From NCBI GenBank assembly GCA_944472135.2, contig OX235270.1, forward strand, positions 123,023,842 through 123,087,841: a DNA stretch of 64,000 nt, given 5' to 3'. The notes beneath the pieces were generated by a model. It searched no databases, was not told where the DNA came from, and was given only the letters and a program-made list of their open reading frames with translations. The position numbers were made by a program, and so were the translations under genes. Below, in pieces: positions 33,396-46,465 of this stretch (position 1 is the first letter of the stretch; each line of letters starts with the position of its first letter). The stretch is from Trichobilharzia regenti (taxonomy: Eukaryota; Platyhelminthes; Trematoda; Strigeidida; Schistosomatidae).

Positions 33396-33800
33396 AACAA
33401 AACTAATCCTTACAAACCAAACTATAGGCAATTAATTTGATGCTCGCTAGTGACCTGCTACAGGACGGAGTTTCTTCGAGTTCTAGTGAGAAGTCGTAGC
33501 CAGTGAGGGAGGTCCATCCGGTCAAGTGTGAGGATGGATGTCCCACCGACGACATTGGTTGGTGGTTGGTAGAAGTTAGAATTTATGATCCATTGAATAG
33601 GGTTTCATCAGTGGCTGAATGGCATAAAAGCTTGACTTGTAACCGGAAGGTTGTGAGTTCGAACCCCAGTGGGCGGGTGCGTACTACCGATGACTCCCGA
33701 AATAGGATGAAACACCAGCTATCCAGTACTCCCTGGTTTTCAGTGGTCCTCTAACTGATAATCAATGCGTGGTCAACTCGTAAAAACAAAAATAATCCTT
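33396..33800 (+). mobile_element. Family A element, full length
   Basis: It begins 'aatccttacaaaccaaacta' (33405), carries 'ttctagtgagaagtcg', a tRNA-like region with B-box 'gagttcgaacccc' and anticodon-loop-like 'cttgtaacc', and a mutated hammerhead (CCGATGA core). It ends 'ggtcaactcgtaaa'. The head motif recurs after the end (33794), 389 bases downstream of the first. Confidence 0.8.
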
Positions 33801-34526
33801 ACAAACTAACTTTAGAAAATTATACAAAACTGTGAATATTATTGCCTAATTCAAAAAACAGCCCGATATTTATAGAATTTTTTAAAATTCGGACCTGATG
33901 ACCAGAATGACAAATTTCACATAATTTTGTTTCTTAGTATTCATGAGTAAAGCTTATTCATAACTTTATTGAAAGTCATTTCCTTCTACAATTTTGTATC
34001 TAAACTGATGGGTATTAAATTTAGAGAATACGCGATATAATCCCCTCTATTCCAACCCTTATTCTGTTAAATAACGCTACATTAAGATACCACCACTTAG
34101 TGATAGTTTCGGCTTTCTCTCATTAAGTACTAGTTGAGAACTATCGTCCACTTTTGGAGTGTGGGAAGACTGCATAAAGAACTGACATTATAGGTGTTAA
34201 TTTACTTCATTCCTCTGTGTTTCAAGAGTTTTATGGGCATTCAGGTTTTAAAAATTCAGCAGTGCTGATGGGCTTCTTATTCCATGCTTGGAATTGCCAG
34301 TTTCATACCTAAATATTACTGTTTTCCCGGGACTACTTCAACTACTAAATTAGAATTAAGTCGATCAGTAATCAAACGCAAACCATGTACGTAAGAGTTA
34401 AGCATTCTACAGTTGAACAACCGACGCACATTAACACATTAATAGCCTAATTAAATAAAGGTTTTGTGATAAAATCCTTGAATTCTATTCAAATATAATT
34501 TCACACGTTAGTTTTAACAGTCACTT

Positions 34527-34940
34527 ACCAATCAAATCCCTACAAACCAACACTTGAATATCTATGAGATGCTCACTAGCGACTGGCCCTATTCAGGTAG
34601 GTAGTTACCTGCGGTTCTAGTGAGAAGTCGTGACCAGTAGGGTGCGGCAGGTCGGTTGTGAGGACAAATACTCACGCTATGTCGTGAATTGGCAGAAGTT
34701 AGAATTGGTAGGCCATTGAGTCGGGTCCCAGTGTATAATGGTATACGAGCTAGCTCGCCTTGTAACCAGAAGGTCCTGGGTTCGAACCCCGTGGTGTGGG
34801 TGCGTACTGATGAAGAGTCCCAAACTAGGACGAAACAGCGGTCCAGTACTTCCCGTTGGTTTTCCAATGGTTGTCTAACTGATGTCAGCTCATGATGAAA
34901 ATCCTGTAACCAATCAAATCCCTACAAACCAACACTTGAA
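34527..34940 (+). mobile_element. Family A element flanked by 32-bp direct repeats
   Basis: A perfect 32-base repeat (34527-34558 and 34909-34940) flanks a full unit. It contains 'aatccctacaaaccaacact', the head motif also found in other copies. Between them are 'ttctagtgagaagtcgtgac', 'gtcgtgaattggcagaagtt', a tRNA-like region with B-box 'gggttcgaacccc', and a hammerhead with ATGAAGA in place of CTGAAGA. The unit length is 382 bases. Confidence 0.8.
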
Positions 34941-36570
34941 AGTCACTTGTGAATTCGGTCTTGCAGTTGTGGGAGGTTTTATAGCATAGCAAAGGCTAAC
35001 CGATCCATCATGTAAGTGTCATAGATTCTATGCAATTATATTATCAGTATCATTCCCTCAGAATGCATGTCAATTGTTTTATTTCACAAAGCTGAAACAC
35101 TGGTAAAATTTGTCTCAAGACAAAATAATCAAACTTGAAATGTGCCTGTGTGATGATGAATTCTAAGATGACATATTTCGTACAGAGGTGACCATATTTA
35201 ATCTTTTAGATCTTTGGCTTCAGAAACCGTTCACACTTCTATCATACTTACATCCTATAAGTATTCTCATTGTCTAGCCGGAAACATACTGAATAAAAAC
35301 GAATATCGTAAAAATCAGGTAGGATAAGCCATCCAAGTTCAAACAACTTTCAATATATGGAGATTTCATTTAAATCTTTTTCAATCTAATCATTACTATA
35401 AATAAAAAATGTAGTTGAATCGCCTTCACATCATTTCTGTCAAGATTCACATTGAAATATAAAGAAGATACATACATTTAACTTGATAAACAAAAAAGAG
35501 ATTGTATTACCCTGAACAAACTCGAAATACAACCTTGAAGATGAAAAGAAATCATACAAGGCCGTACTATTTGTTCCATCTGTAATTTCTAGTTAAAATT
35601 ATAACTGAAATGCAGACTGATTGATACGATTAAAAACCAAGTGCTCTGCTACATTTAGTAAAACAAACATTTTCCGCTCATTCGCATAGTGCCTTTCTTA
35701 ACTGTCACACTTTCACACTTATCCAACGTTTATCTCTATTTGGAGGTTAAGAATCGAAGTAGACAACATTTAGGTGAGGCTGGTTTCTTTTAAAAAAATG
35801 TAAGCATTCCATTCACTTTCATTTAGAAGTTGTTTTTATCCTAGAATATGTATTATTTATAATATAAAAAAAAGTGAACGGTATGACGATAGGACAAAAA
35901 ACAACTTTCTGTTGTTTTGTGAATAAACCATGCAAAAATACGTTTGATGGTTCATTTTGTTTTGTTTAACTTTTCTGTTGTTGTTGTTGTTTTATCTCTT
36001 CAAATCTTCGTATTTCTGACGAGTCTTTTCAAACTATGACATCAATCTACATTTATGACATAAATGAACAGTTGTACATTCATTTATTCCTATCAGTGAA
36101 TGAAAGATTTCAATGAATTCACCTCATCTGCACAGGATTATACATAACAAAAGAATTCATGTATTTACGTACACATTAGTGAAGGTATATTTTCATGCAT
36201 ACTTTTAAAGAAGTTAGGTTGTATTTTTACACTTTGTAAACATTGTTGAAACCTTCACTCTTCAACATTTAGCCAACAAGATGTGTTGTTTAAATGTTAC
36301 AAATGATATTAAGAATAGTGTAAATTTTGACGTCTGAATAGATAATTATTGAAATACAACTTTAAAAATTATCACACCTTGACGCAACAGATTGGCTTGA
36401 TTTTCTTTGTTGTTTTTTTTTACAAGAAAATTACTATGAAGTTGTACTGGATAGTCTGCATCTGATCCAAAATTTTACTTATTCATTTAAGCAAGTATGT
36501 TTGATAGGAGTACGGAATCTTATTATTTTAAATAATATTATTATTGTGAAATTCCATCTTTCAGTTGCGT

Positions 36571-36790
36571 TTATTATTCCTTCACGTTCCCAGTGGAACT
36601 TAGGGCTTCAAGTTTCTGTAGCAGTGGTGTTTATTTTTACAGGACGCAGTTATTAGCCTCATGGCCAACTTTCCCTCTTTGCCAGTTGTATTACTCGCCT
36701 AGCTAGGTAAAGAAGTGTATCAGGCGGGGATTGAACCTCGCATCATGTGCATAGTCGGCGAGCGTCCTAGCCACTGTGCCACCAACGCAC
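36571..36790 (-). mobile_element. tRNA-headed SINE, family C
   Basis: On the minus strand it starts 'gtgcgttggtggcacagtgg', has 'gaggttcaatccccgcc' as B-box, then 'gttggccatgaggctaataa', and ends 'cttgaagccctaagttccac' plus 'gaaggaataataa'. The RTE-like 3' end is present. Confidence 0.7.
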
Positions 36791-38761
36791 ATCTCGGTTG
36801 TCAATAACAAACGAAATTGTCATATTTCACTTTGAAATAATGAGAACAATCCTAATAACTCTTATGGATGAATTTGGTGCTGTTATATTCTATAAACAGG
36901 ATGCTTTCATTGCTAAGTTTCCCTTGTTTATCTAGCTAACGCTTCCCGTTTACTTCAGACTAAGGTTACTGCAAAAGTATTTCATCGGACATAATGATGA
37001 AAGCTTAGCAGTTGAATTTCATTTGTTTACATGCTTTGAATATTTCTACTTGGACTAATTTTATAACAGATATCTGGAGACTGTTGTCTGATGAGAAAAC
37101 GTTCATTCCATCAGACCGTAAACAAGTGTACCTTAGAGTTTTCTCTATCTGCACTCACATACTACAGACAGTTAGTCATTCTGTCTATAAAAAAGTTATC
37201 TATTTATATAAATCCTATCAGTGTATAGAAGTTTACTATAAATCAAGTTAGAAATCAGATTAAAGAAATGGTTCTTTTGTAATAACTGTGTGATGAAAAC
37301 TTTTTTTTCCGGATTGTTTAGAATCAGTTACTGAAATCTAAAGGTTGATTTGACGCAGACATCCATTAGGGTTTATTGAGTAGTTAATGAATGTGATGTT
37401 TATTTAATTGAGTACAGAACTTTAACTTTGGGATTGACAAAAATCAGTCCCTTGAGAACAATAGTTTTTTTTCTTTTACTTACTACGGTGAAAATAATTG
37501 TATTCAAAGGTGGCTTTGAAAGTATACTATATTTCATAAATCAGAGGTTGTTTTGATTGGTGTGATCATTCCGATTCAGAGTATATATTGAAACGTTTTT
37601 TTATGCGAGGAGATTCTGACGAAAAAAAGTATGCTAACAAAATGAAGGCTGAGTCTGAGCTTCGACAAATTCACTTGGACTGTTTGTTGGATACAGTATT
37701 AGAAATCAGACCACTGGATAACCTATTCCAAGTGATTTGATTTAATACTTATTATCTATTCAGATGGTGTACCATAAAGTGTACCATAACTGGCACTTAT
37801 CCGCTAAATTACTGAACTGCATATATTTGCTAAAATTACCTGAAATTGTTTCAGTCAGTTCCACAATATGTTCTAGAAAAATACAACTGAGTAAGTAGCA
37901 GAGTTGTCGAAAGTAGAAATTAAACAAATAACAGCAGTAAAACAACATGCTGAAAGAGCAGACATGCTAAACGAGCTAATGAAGTCTTCTGTAAGTCAAT
38001 CAGTTCTCCAGTGAAAAAAATCAAACGAGATAATCCAAAAATTCTGTATACTTTTATGTTAGTAAATTGTTATTTCTTTGTTTTCCATTTCCCTTTGTAA
38101 GTGGTTCTGTAAAATTTACTAGTGACTTTACATAAAGCAATGGTATAGGAGAGTGCAACTTCATATTTTTATCAAAACACACAAATTTAATCATCATACG
38201 GAGACAAAGCTGAGTTGTAAAATATGTATGAGTAAAGGTAAAAAGAAAAACGCTGGAAGTTAATACAACTTTATTCTTTTGAAAGGTTTGAAGGTATATA
38301 GACTACATCTCATTATAGTTTAATATCAACCAGGGAATCTTTGAAAATCAAAATACTGAAACCAAATTCATAGATTACTTCTTGTGGGATTGAGCTGATT
38401 ACTGCCAAGATATATGTATAGTCTGCCACCAGTCTTTTGCTTAGTAATTTTGATTACCCGATCACATCCATCGATTTTCATCTTTACATTCATCCTAATT
38501 AACTCCTTGATAATGTCTTATAGTTCAATCCTCAAAAAATATTCTACAACACCAGTGTAAAAGATTTTGCTAATTTTATGCTTTTAATGGAATAGTTCGT
38601 CTTAAAAGTAATACGTCTACTGTTTTTCGCTTCAAAAGAACTAAAAGGCTGGATGATAATGGTCAGTGGTATTGAAAATCTCTGAAGAAGAGTTTATTAC
38701 ATTCTAAAACTTGTCACATAACGTCGTAACAGTCTTTTGACTGACTAGAATATGTAGATAG

Positions 38762-38998
38762 ATTGGACGTACTCTGGTAAGGCAGTTGGGTGAAATCGCG
38801 TGTCACGTAATTTAGTGGAACCTAACCGGGAATCGATGAGTTGATTTTCCGAGGTTGACATGGAAGAGATCATGTGAGAAGACAGGAGCCTATGGGCAAT
38901 CGTATGGCCAGCTGTAAAGGGCTGAAGGGAGGAGGGTGAGGTGGAGATGTGCTGTTGGAGCTCTGTATTCCACTCGGAACCCAGGGGAATAATAAAGT
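38762..38998 (+). pseudogene. RTE-type LINE, 3' end
   Basis: Diverged but aligned with other copies: 'gacatggaagagatcatgtg', 'ggtggagatgtgctgttgga', 'tattccactcggaacccagg' and a final aataataaag. Confidence 0.7.
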
Positions 38999-39617
38999 TT
39001 CTATTCTTTAAGCTTCATCTTCGCTTTTGACTGATATAGAATCCTCATGTTACTGACTATGGATCACACTACTAGAAAAAAAATATTTGAGTTTAATTAA
39101 ACAGAATTTATATGTTTAATATACATCAGTTGATAAATGTATCTGAGTGTTTCAGGCATGAAGTAGCTGCAGAGTGCTGAGCACCACTGCGTAAAATAGG
39201 TTACGCGTACCAGTAAGTTGTTTGAACATAGCAACAAATGTTGTCAGTCTGAATCCTCGGGGAATTCTTTGAAGATTGATGTGTTTAGCACAAATGTAGT
39301 TTACTTCAGCGAACTCACTGGTTTAATTGATATGAAATATGGTGAGATTTACAGATACTTTCTCCGGGAACTTGTAACACAAGTGGCCTTCGTCAGCTAA
39401 AAAAAAATTCAGGCAGTGTAATTCGCTTCGGAGTTTTTTTTAAATTTTGAAAGAAAAATTCGAAAATGCAGCATTTCACAAAATGCTTTTAGTTTCTCTG
39501 CATCAGACTCCACAATTTATGAATATTTAACTTAAAATTAGTTGCCCCTATTTCGGCATGTAATTTACTACAGAAAAAAAGTCTGTGTTACCTTTACACC
39601 ATTGTATTCATTTCTTC

Positions 39618-39619
<2 letters not shown>

Positions 39620-39673
<54 letters not shown>
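39620..39673. repeat. (TA)27 microsatellite
   Basis: A run of about 27 uninterrupted TA units. Confidence 0.95.
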
Positions 39674-39676
<3 letters not shown>

Positions 39677-41129
39677 TAAAGTATTTTGAAAGCTGCAGTC
39701 CAAAAATGACACAAATATCTATATAACTTTTAACAAATACTAATGAATCAATACATGAAATAGTTAAATATGGATTTTTTTCCAGGTATTCAGTAACAAT
39801 GAAGCAACACTGTATACCTACACATTTTCTAAAGATTATTGGGAAAATATAAGAAAAACGACAAAGTGATAATCTTACAGAAAGCAAATTACAGAGAAGA
39901 AACAAGAATACGTACAGTGAATAATCGATACCTTTTAAAAGTTTAACTGATGCTTCAATGACATCTAGTAACAAAATGTCACTGAGAATGGGATGATGGC
40001 CTTCTGCATGCCTTCATCTAAGACACATTCAACGTGTAAAGTCGACTATTTTTATGTATGTGATCCATTTAATTTCCCATGAAAAGTTTTTAGATCATAT
40101 GACGCTAGTGGAGGCTTGAGTTGTATGAGAAGCTAATGCAAAGGAAGCCTGTGTGTATTCTGTAACAGACTAAGTTTTCATTTCATCACCACTCTGATAG
40201 ACTTAAGTTATTTTGATTTGACACTAGTAACTAGCGTGTGATGTGTCTAGTCCTCTCTTTTGTGCAAACTGAATTCTATCAGTCAGGTTGTAGTGTGGCC
40301 ACCATTTTTGGGTAGCTCGCCATCACGGTACACGAAACCTAAGTCCAAGGCTTCCGGCCGATTACCTCCAACCATCTAATATCATCAGACTTAAGTTATC
40401 TTATGTATTCCTCGTGGTAGTGAATCGGATGAAGGTGGACACCTTCACGCAATCCCTATTCGTATGATGCAGTAAGTTATTATTTAATTTCGTTTGCTAA
40501 AACTGTAAACCTTTTGAAGTTTCTCAATGACCGCTTAGATAAACTATGTTGCCATTCTTACAAAAATGTTCATTTTTTTAGTACGTTTAATTGTTGCTTT
40601 ACTTTGTATAAGTCAGTTTAATTATGGTACAGAGTTAAAGATAAATGTCACTGACATTTAGTACTGATTCTATGAATAATTAAGATCATAAAGACGGCAG
40701 AGTGTGTAAAGACTTTTCAGAAAATTGTTAAGCGATAAGAGCACAAGAGCTGAGATGAATGAAGTGTACAAGTTCACAATTATTATGTACTGAATAAGTT
40801 AACTGAAAACCATTACCTCACTTATTTGAACATTGTTTTACATTCAATATGAATCATTTATTAACTTCTAATTTAGGTTGTAGTAAGCTTCACTCCTTAG
40901 TATACTTCACTAATAAATTGTAAAACCTATCCGATGAAACTTTTGATATGTTTGTAAAGAAGTATATCTATGAAACTACACATAAAACTAAGTGAGGCAC
41001 AGTAAGTAAGAAAAAGCTTCACCTTAATGTACAATTCAAAAGCGATATATGCAGCGATATATTAAACCATAGATTAACGAGATCAATTGAAAGAACTTTT
41101 AATGCCACAAAACTGCTTGCTCAGCTTGC

Positions 41130-42070
41130 TCCTGTGGAGCTAGTTATATAGGTCGTACCCAAAGGAATTTATCTTTACGCACTCATGAACATATTTCTGT
41201 TTGGCTTGGGAAAAGAGCAACCAAATCATTAAATAGTGCAATTCTGTCTCATCTAGTGGATAGCGAATACAGCATCAAAGTAGATGAGTCATTTACAGTT
41301 GTGTATCGAGTACCGAAAAATCTCCCCAAAGGCACACGATTACGCCTCCTAGCCATAGCTGAGGCTTTAGAGATTAATAGAGAGAGACCAGACCTATGTG
41401 TACAGAGAAAACTTATTCACTTTTTTTGTCTACCCTGGTCCACTATAAGGTCACAAGGATCATAATTTTGCGTACTATTATTATCATTTTGTAATACAAT
41501 GTCCTCGTTATCCATTTCTCCACCCAGTTTATTTCACCTCATTGTTACCCTTAATTTTTGTCAACCTTTATGATTTTATACTAAGCCTACCAATTCTGTA
41601 ACATCTTATTACAACTTACAATTTAGCCTCCTTATTTTATCATTAGACATTATCTGTCAGCCCTGACATTCAGTGTCCCCTTTGCTAGTATGTTTTTGTA
41701 TTTATTTTGTGGTTATCCCATTTCTCTCACCCAAATTACACTTGTATTCTGTTGACTATAAAACAACACTATATCACCCAATTGTTCATTCACACTTCAT
41801 CACACTTTTCTGACTATACACCCTATACACATTTGATTGGCTATGTTAACTAATGGACTATCATTTAAACTTACACATGCACCCCAATACAGTTTCTGAT
41901 ATTATTATTATTTTCATTGGCCTTTATTGGCTATATGTACTCTATTATTCATGGATTTATAACTGTAGAGCCTGAAGAAGAAGAAGAAGTTATCGAAAAC
42001 AATTGTTCCCTCAAAATCTTGTTTTGATTTCAATATGGGGATTTTTCATTTATTTCATTTTTATTGACAA
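41130..42070 (+). pseudogene. Penelope-like element, GIY-YIG endonuclease part
   Basis: From about 41111 the frame reads SACSCGASYIGRTQRNLSLR followed by THEHISVWLGK and runs to a stop at 41463. The Cys pair, Y-I-G-R-T and R..EH pattern is that of the GIY-YIG nuclease at the C-terminus of Penelope-like retroelements. A stop lies just upstream of the Cys motif and the RT part is missing, so it is a fragment. The roughly 600 bases after the stop end with 'cctgaagaagaagaagaagt' and 'tatcgaaaac' and look like the element's 3' region. Plus strand, antisense to the host gene. Confidence 0.75.
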
Positions 42071-42210
42071 TAAAAGGATGTTATAGAGAAATTAAAAATG
42101 ATTCGTTAATAAATGGCCAAACCGGTACTGACCATCAATACAACTTCAGTGTTTTCCTGCTGTCTCATTGTATTCATGATCCACGACTTATTTCACTAAA
42201 CCAAAATATA

Positions 42211-42440
42211 AGTGGTTGGTGGCACAGGGGTAGAATGCTCGCCAACCACACATACGGTCCGAAGTTCGATCCCTGGCCGACGCACTGCTTTACCTCGCTA
42301 AGCCAGTAATAAGACTGATAAAGAAAGAAGGTTGGGCCTGAGACTAACAACTCCATCCCGTAAAAATAAACACCACTGCTACAGAAACTTGAAGCCTCTA
42401 GCTTGAAGCCCTATGTTCCACTGGGGACGTAAAGGAATTA
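42211..42440 (+). mobile_element. tRNA-headed SINE, family C
   Basis: It starts 'ggttggtggcacaggggtag', has B-box 'gaagttcgatccctgg', the body 'aaagaaggttgggcctgaga', and the 3' end 'gcttgaagccctatgttcca' + 'taaaggaatta'. Confidence 0.75.
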
Positions 42441-43225
42441 GAGAAAATTTATAAGCGAACCTTTTGAGCATATGAACTTCCACTTTGATTTTACTTTCAG
42501 TTCCACTTGATATGATGGCTACTTTCAAAGTGTGGAGTAACCAGGAATACAGATAAATAAATACAAAGCTCAGTACCTGTCTACAACTAAGACCTAGTAG
42601 AAGCTTTTACCTGAAAAACTCACCTAAATAAGTCACACTGACCTGAAAAGTTGATTAATGGATTTCACTAACAGGGGTTGTTAAATGAAATAATATCGGA
42701 ATTTAATTTATGGACAAAATATTACATTAAGACGGCATAAATCGCATGTGTTAAGAAATTATTTCTAAGTCATTGTGAGTAAAGAAGGTGTATGCTTTCT
42801 CGTATCATTCCAGACCTTTCTTAAGCAAATTTCCGTAAAATAGTTTGAAATATACACACATCTGATATCCTCCTCTAGCCAACGACATAATAGTCACAAA
42901 TGCCAAGGAATAAATTATTCGCATTGTTTATTTTTGGTTTGGCAGTGAAGACAAGCTCCCACTAAGGTGAGGCAAACAGTTAACTGTGAAATTGGTACAA
43001 CTCAACTTAGACTTATTTATTTCTGTGGAGTTTTCACCTTTATTCTCAATTTCTTTTTTATTTCGAAAAGGCATTATTACAACTCAGTCTATTTTAATAA
43101 TAAATAGAACCCAGTCAATCTTCCTACACTGACTGAAATCATGTTCAACGATTACGCCGTATTAACTGTTACTTAAATTGTACAATTTAACAGGATTTAG
43201 TTTCTTTTAATAAGTGAACAATAAC

Positions 43226-43810
43226 TTTCAAGTATCGGTTTTGTAGGGATTTTGTTTGATTGCATGGAGGATTTAATCATGAGCTGACATCAGTTACAGA
43301 AGCACTGGAAAACCTGGGAGTACTGGGCAGCTGTTTCGTCCCTGTGTTGGGACTCTTCATCAGTGCGCACCCACCGGGATTCGATGTCAACTCATGATTA
43401 AATCCTCCATGCAATCAAACAAAATCCCTACAAAACCAATACTTGAAAATTAATCCGATGCTCACTAGTGACTGGCCCTATTCAGGTAGTTAACCTGGGG
43501 TTCTAGTGGGAAGCCGTGACCAGTAGGGTACAGCAGGTTGAAGATGGGGCAGTAACTCATCGAAGAAGACATTGCGAAGTGGTCGCGCTATGTCATGAAT
43601 TGGCAGAAGTTAGAATTCAAGGACCATTGGGTCGGGTCCCATGGCTTAATGGTATACGAGCTCGCCTTGTAACCAGAAGGTGCTGGGTTCGAACCCCGTG
43701 GTGTGGGTGCGTACTGACGAAGATTCCCAAACTAGGAGGAGACAGTAGGCTGTCCAGTACCCTCAGGTTATCCTATGGTTTTCTAACTGATGTCAGCTCA
43801 TGAAAAAAGC
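43226..43810. mobile_element. Family A fold-back plus full unit
   Basis: 43226-43380 is a reversed copy (element end and hammerhead region, B-box truncated). 43386-43446 is a forward element end running straight into a new head ('aatccctacaaaaccaatac'), and 43447-43810 is a forward full unit with B-box 'gggttcgaacccc'. Hammerhead relics: reversed, with ATGAAGA core and GCC at the cleavage site; forward at about 43710-43757, with ACGAAGA and GAGA. Confidence 0.75.
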
Positions 43811-45087
43811 CTCCATGCAATTGAACAATAACTGTTCAAAATTTCTGTACAGTCTAATAGACAGAAGGTTTAATTAAAGGTTTTAAAATGGACTTTTCTT
43901 ATAAGTAAAGATAAGGTATCTTTTTTTAAAGTACAAATTTTGATGAATCATTCATGTTTTGACCTAAAATCGGTATCTTTGGTAGCTTAGTTGCCTGTGA
44001 AGTAAATCAGCATAGGTGGATGCTCTGATGAATCATCTTCTGCTTCATTACCTGTATTTTGTAACTTTTCCCATTTTCACTTTGCACAGAAGTTATTACA
44101 TTCTACTACGAAATGTCACATACGACATTTTCGAGATATGCTTCAAAAGTTTTTAAGAATCATCCTGTGTTTAAAGTTGTGTGCATACAAAAACGAATCT
44201 CAACTGAAGGTATTGTTTTCTCTAATCTTCAAAAAAGTAATTAGTTGCGACTGTTAGTTAGCAAATGACAGCAAAGTAAGACTCTACAATTTTCGAATCA
44301 CATCATTTTTGCAAGCTTTGCTTATCTACATTATTTGAATTCGTTTCTGTTGAAAGATTTCGGCGCCATTTCTAGACAGTGGTGCAAAAACAAGATTTTT
44401 GACTGAATTTAGTATAACAGGAAAATCAGTGGAAACTTTCGAAATGAATATGTAGAACTGCAAAAAAATCACAATTATTGTCAGCAAATTTATCTGATAT
44501 TTTTTGAGGTGATAATAACACTCACTTTCTTTCTATCACGCTTATTCTTTAGAAAACGATAGTCTTCTTGAGGACTTTCGAGTAATAGTAACATGAAACA
44601 AATACTGAATTTCAAAGATATTTTACTGGAGAACAGGAATATAGAAAGTAAAAAACTCTAACAAGAGGCTAATTAGATCTGATAATGAGTAAACAAAAGT
44701 TAGCGAAACATTCGAAACCAGGGGAAACTGAGCATCCACTATGTAAATTGGCAGTGTACACTATTGGCGTCATCGAGTATCGAACTCAGGATCCTACTAG
44801 CAAGTTACTGATGTCGGTTAGTGATGACTTCTCATTTTAAGTAAATGGAATCCTTACAATGAAATGCTTGAAAATAATAATTCTTAAATTATGAGAAAGA
44901 TGCTCAGGTCTTGGTTGTGATTCTTCTTGAGTAGTGATAGTGTTTATTGTGATAGCATACCATTTTTCCTACACTTCATTTCACTTGGTTTCAAATATTT
45001 TGAATGATAAATAGTATTGTAGAAATCATCACACCTGGAAGTTCAAGTTATTTTTATCACTACATATATATTTTTTTTCGATAGCTG

Positions 45088-45300
45088 GTTTGTAAGGATT
45101 AGTTTTCTTTTTACGAGTTGATCACAGATCGATATCAGTTAGAATGGCATGCGAGCCTTCCTTGTAACCGGAGGGCTCCTGTTTCGAACCCCAGTGAGTG
45201 CATACTGCCGAAGGTTTCCAAATTAGGATGAAAGAGCTGTCCAGTACTTCCTGGTTTTCAATGCTTCTCTTACTGATATCAGTCCGTCATCAACTAGCAA
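45088..45300. mobile_element. Decayed family A with reversed end joined to forward part
   Basis: 45088-45133 is the reverse complement of an element end plus head ('ggtttgtaaggatta' and 'acgagttgatcacag'). 45140-45300 is forward, with anticodon-like 'cttgtaacc', B-box 'gtttcgaacccc' and a hammerhead relic (CCGAAGG core). Confidence 0.65.
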
Positions 45301-45304
45301 AAAC

Positions 45305-45329
45305 TATATATATATATATATATATATAT
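45305..45329. repeat. TA microsatellite at an RTE junction
   Basis: About 12 TA units between a family A copy and the start of the RTE copy at 45329. Confidence 0.85.
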
Positions 45330-46465
45330 TGAAGATTTGGCAACTACTTCGCTACTACGAGGTCCCACCGACAATTATACATCTCATCCAACAGTTATAC
45401 GATAGTGCTGCATGCCAAGTAGTCCACAACGGGAAACTTACGGAAGCCCTCGAAGTAAGGACGGGAGTGAGACAAGGCTGCCTACTATCGCCAATGATCT
45501 TCCTGATAGCAGTAGATTGGATAATGCGACAGACAACGGCCAATGAGGAAACAGGCATAAATTGGACTCACACAAAACAGAACTTGGAGGATGGGGACTT
45601 CGCCGATGATATATGTCTGATTTCCCACAAACTGGAAGATATGCAAGTGAAAAGCAACAAGTTGGCAGGAGAAGCATCAAAGATAGGACTTCGAGTGAAC
45701 ATAGAGAAAACAGAGGTGATGAAGATTCCTAGCCAACACCAACAGCCACAGAAACAACAAAAACAGACAACAATCAGCCTGCATAAATGGGAGGAACCTG
45801 AAAGAAACAACCTCCTTTATCTACCTACCTGAGAAGCATCGATTCAACTACAGGCGGACAGAACTGACTAGGATATCAATGCCAGAATCGGAAAAGCAAG
45901 ACAGGCTTTCATCACTCTTAAGTCTGTGTGGAAGTCAACATCACTCAGCATCAAAAATAACATCCGGATTTTCAACTCCAATGTGAAGTCAGTCAGTGCT
46001 TTTATATGGATCAGAGACTTGGCGAGTCATAAAGAGCATCTCAAACAAATTACAGACCTTCATTAACGGTTGTCTTCACTCAATACCACTCAAGATCAGA
46101 TGGCCGGTCAGAAAAGATCAGCAAAGTGGAGGGATCTCTGGCAATCAGCGAACCAACGTAGCAGGAACCGATTGCGAAACAAATAGGCAGGAAGAAATGG
46201 AGATGGATTGGCCACACCCTGAGGAAACCATCAAGCGACATCACTAGACAAGCCATTGCTCGAGTGGAACCCGAAAGGGGAGCGGGCGGCGAGTTGGTCG
46301 TCAGTGCAAGGGCGATTCGGAGGAGGTCATGCGAGGAGGAGATGAAAGCATGTGGGGATACTTGGAGCGGGGTGAAAAAGTTGGCAGAAAACCGAAGGTA
46401 ATGGAGATGCGCAGCTGAAGCCCTATGTTCCTCTGGGAGTTAAAGGATATAATAATAATAAAGAT
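45329..46465 (+). pseudogene. RTE-type LINE, best preserved RT copy
   Basis: 167 open codons (45329-45832) cover the RT palm. TGVRQGCLLSP lies at 45461-45493, DWIMRQ follows, and the catalytic F-A-D-D is at 45599-45610 (the usual RTE form). The thumb region continues with GLRVNIEKTEVMKI. The frame then breaks at a 4-base tandem duplication (45821-45829) and again at a second one (45988-45995). Downstream come YGSETW, QTFINGCLHSIPLKIRWPV and the conserved RRW.WIGHTLR region, then the tail 'tgaagccctatgttcctctg' and (ATA)n. The apurinic endonuclease and RT fingers are absent. RT copies RNA at nicked target DNA; this copy cannot make an intact protein. Confidence 0.85.

Noticed and set aside
41965..42000. 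'cctgaagaagaagaagaagt' followed by 'tatcgaaaac' as a possible hammerhead in a Penelope 3' region
   Set aside because: CTGAAGA and GAAAA occur, but helix II does not form from the GAA repeats and no helix I or cleavage site was found.
45355..45810. Minus-strand open frames over the RTE copy
   Set aside because: Antisense shadows of the reverse transcriptase frame.
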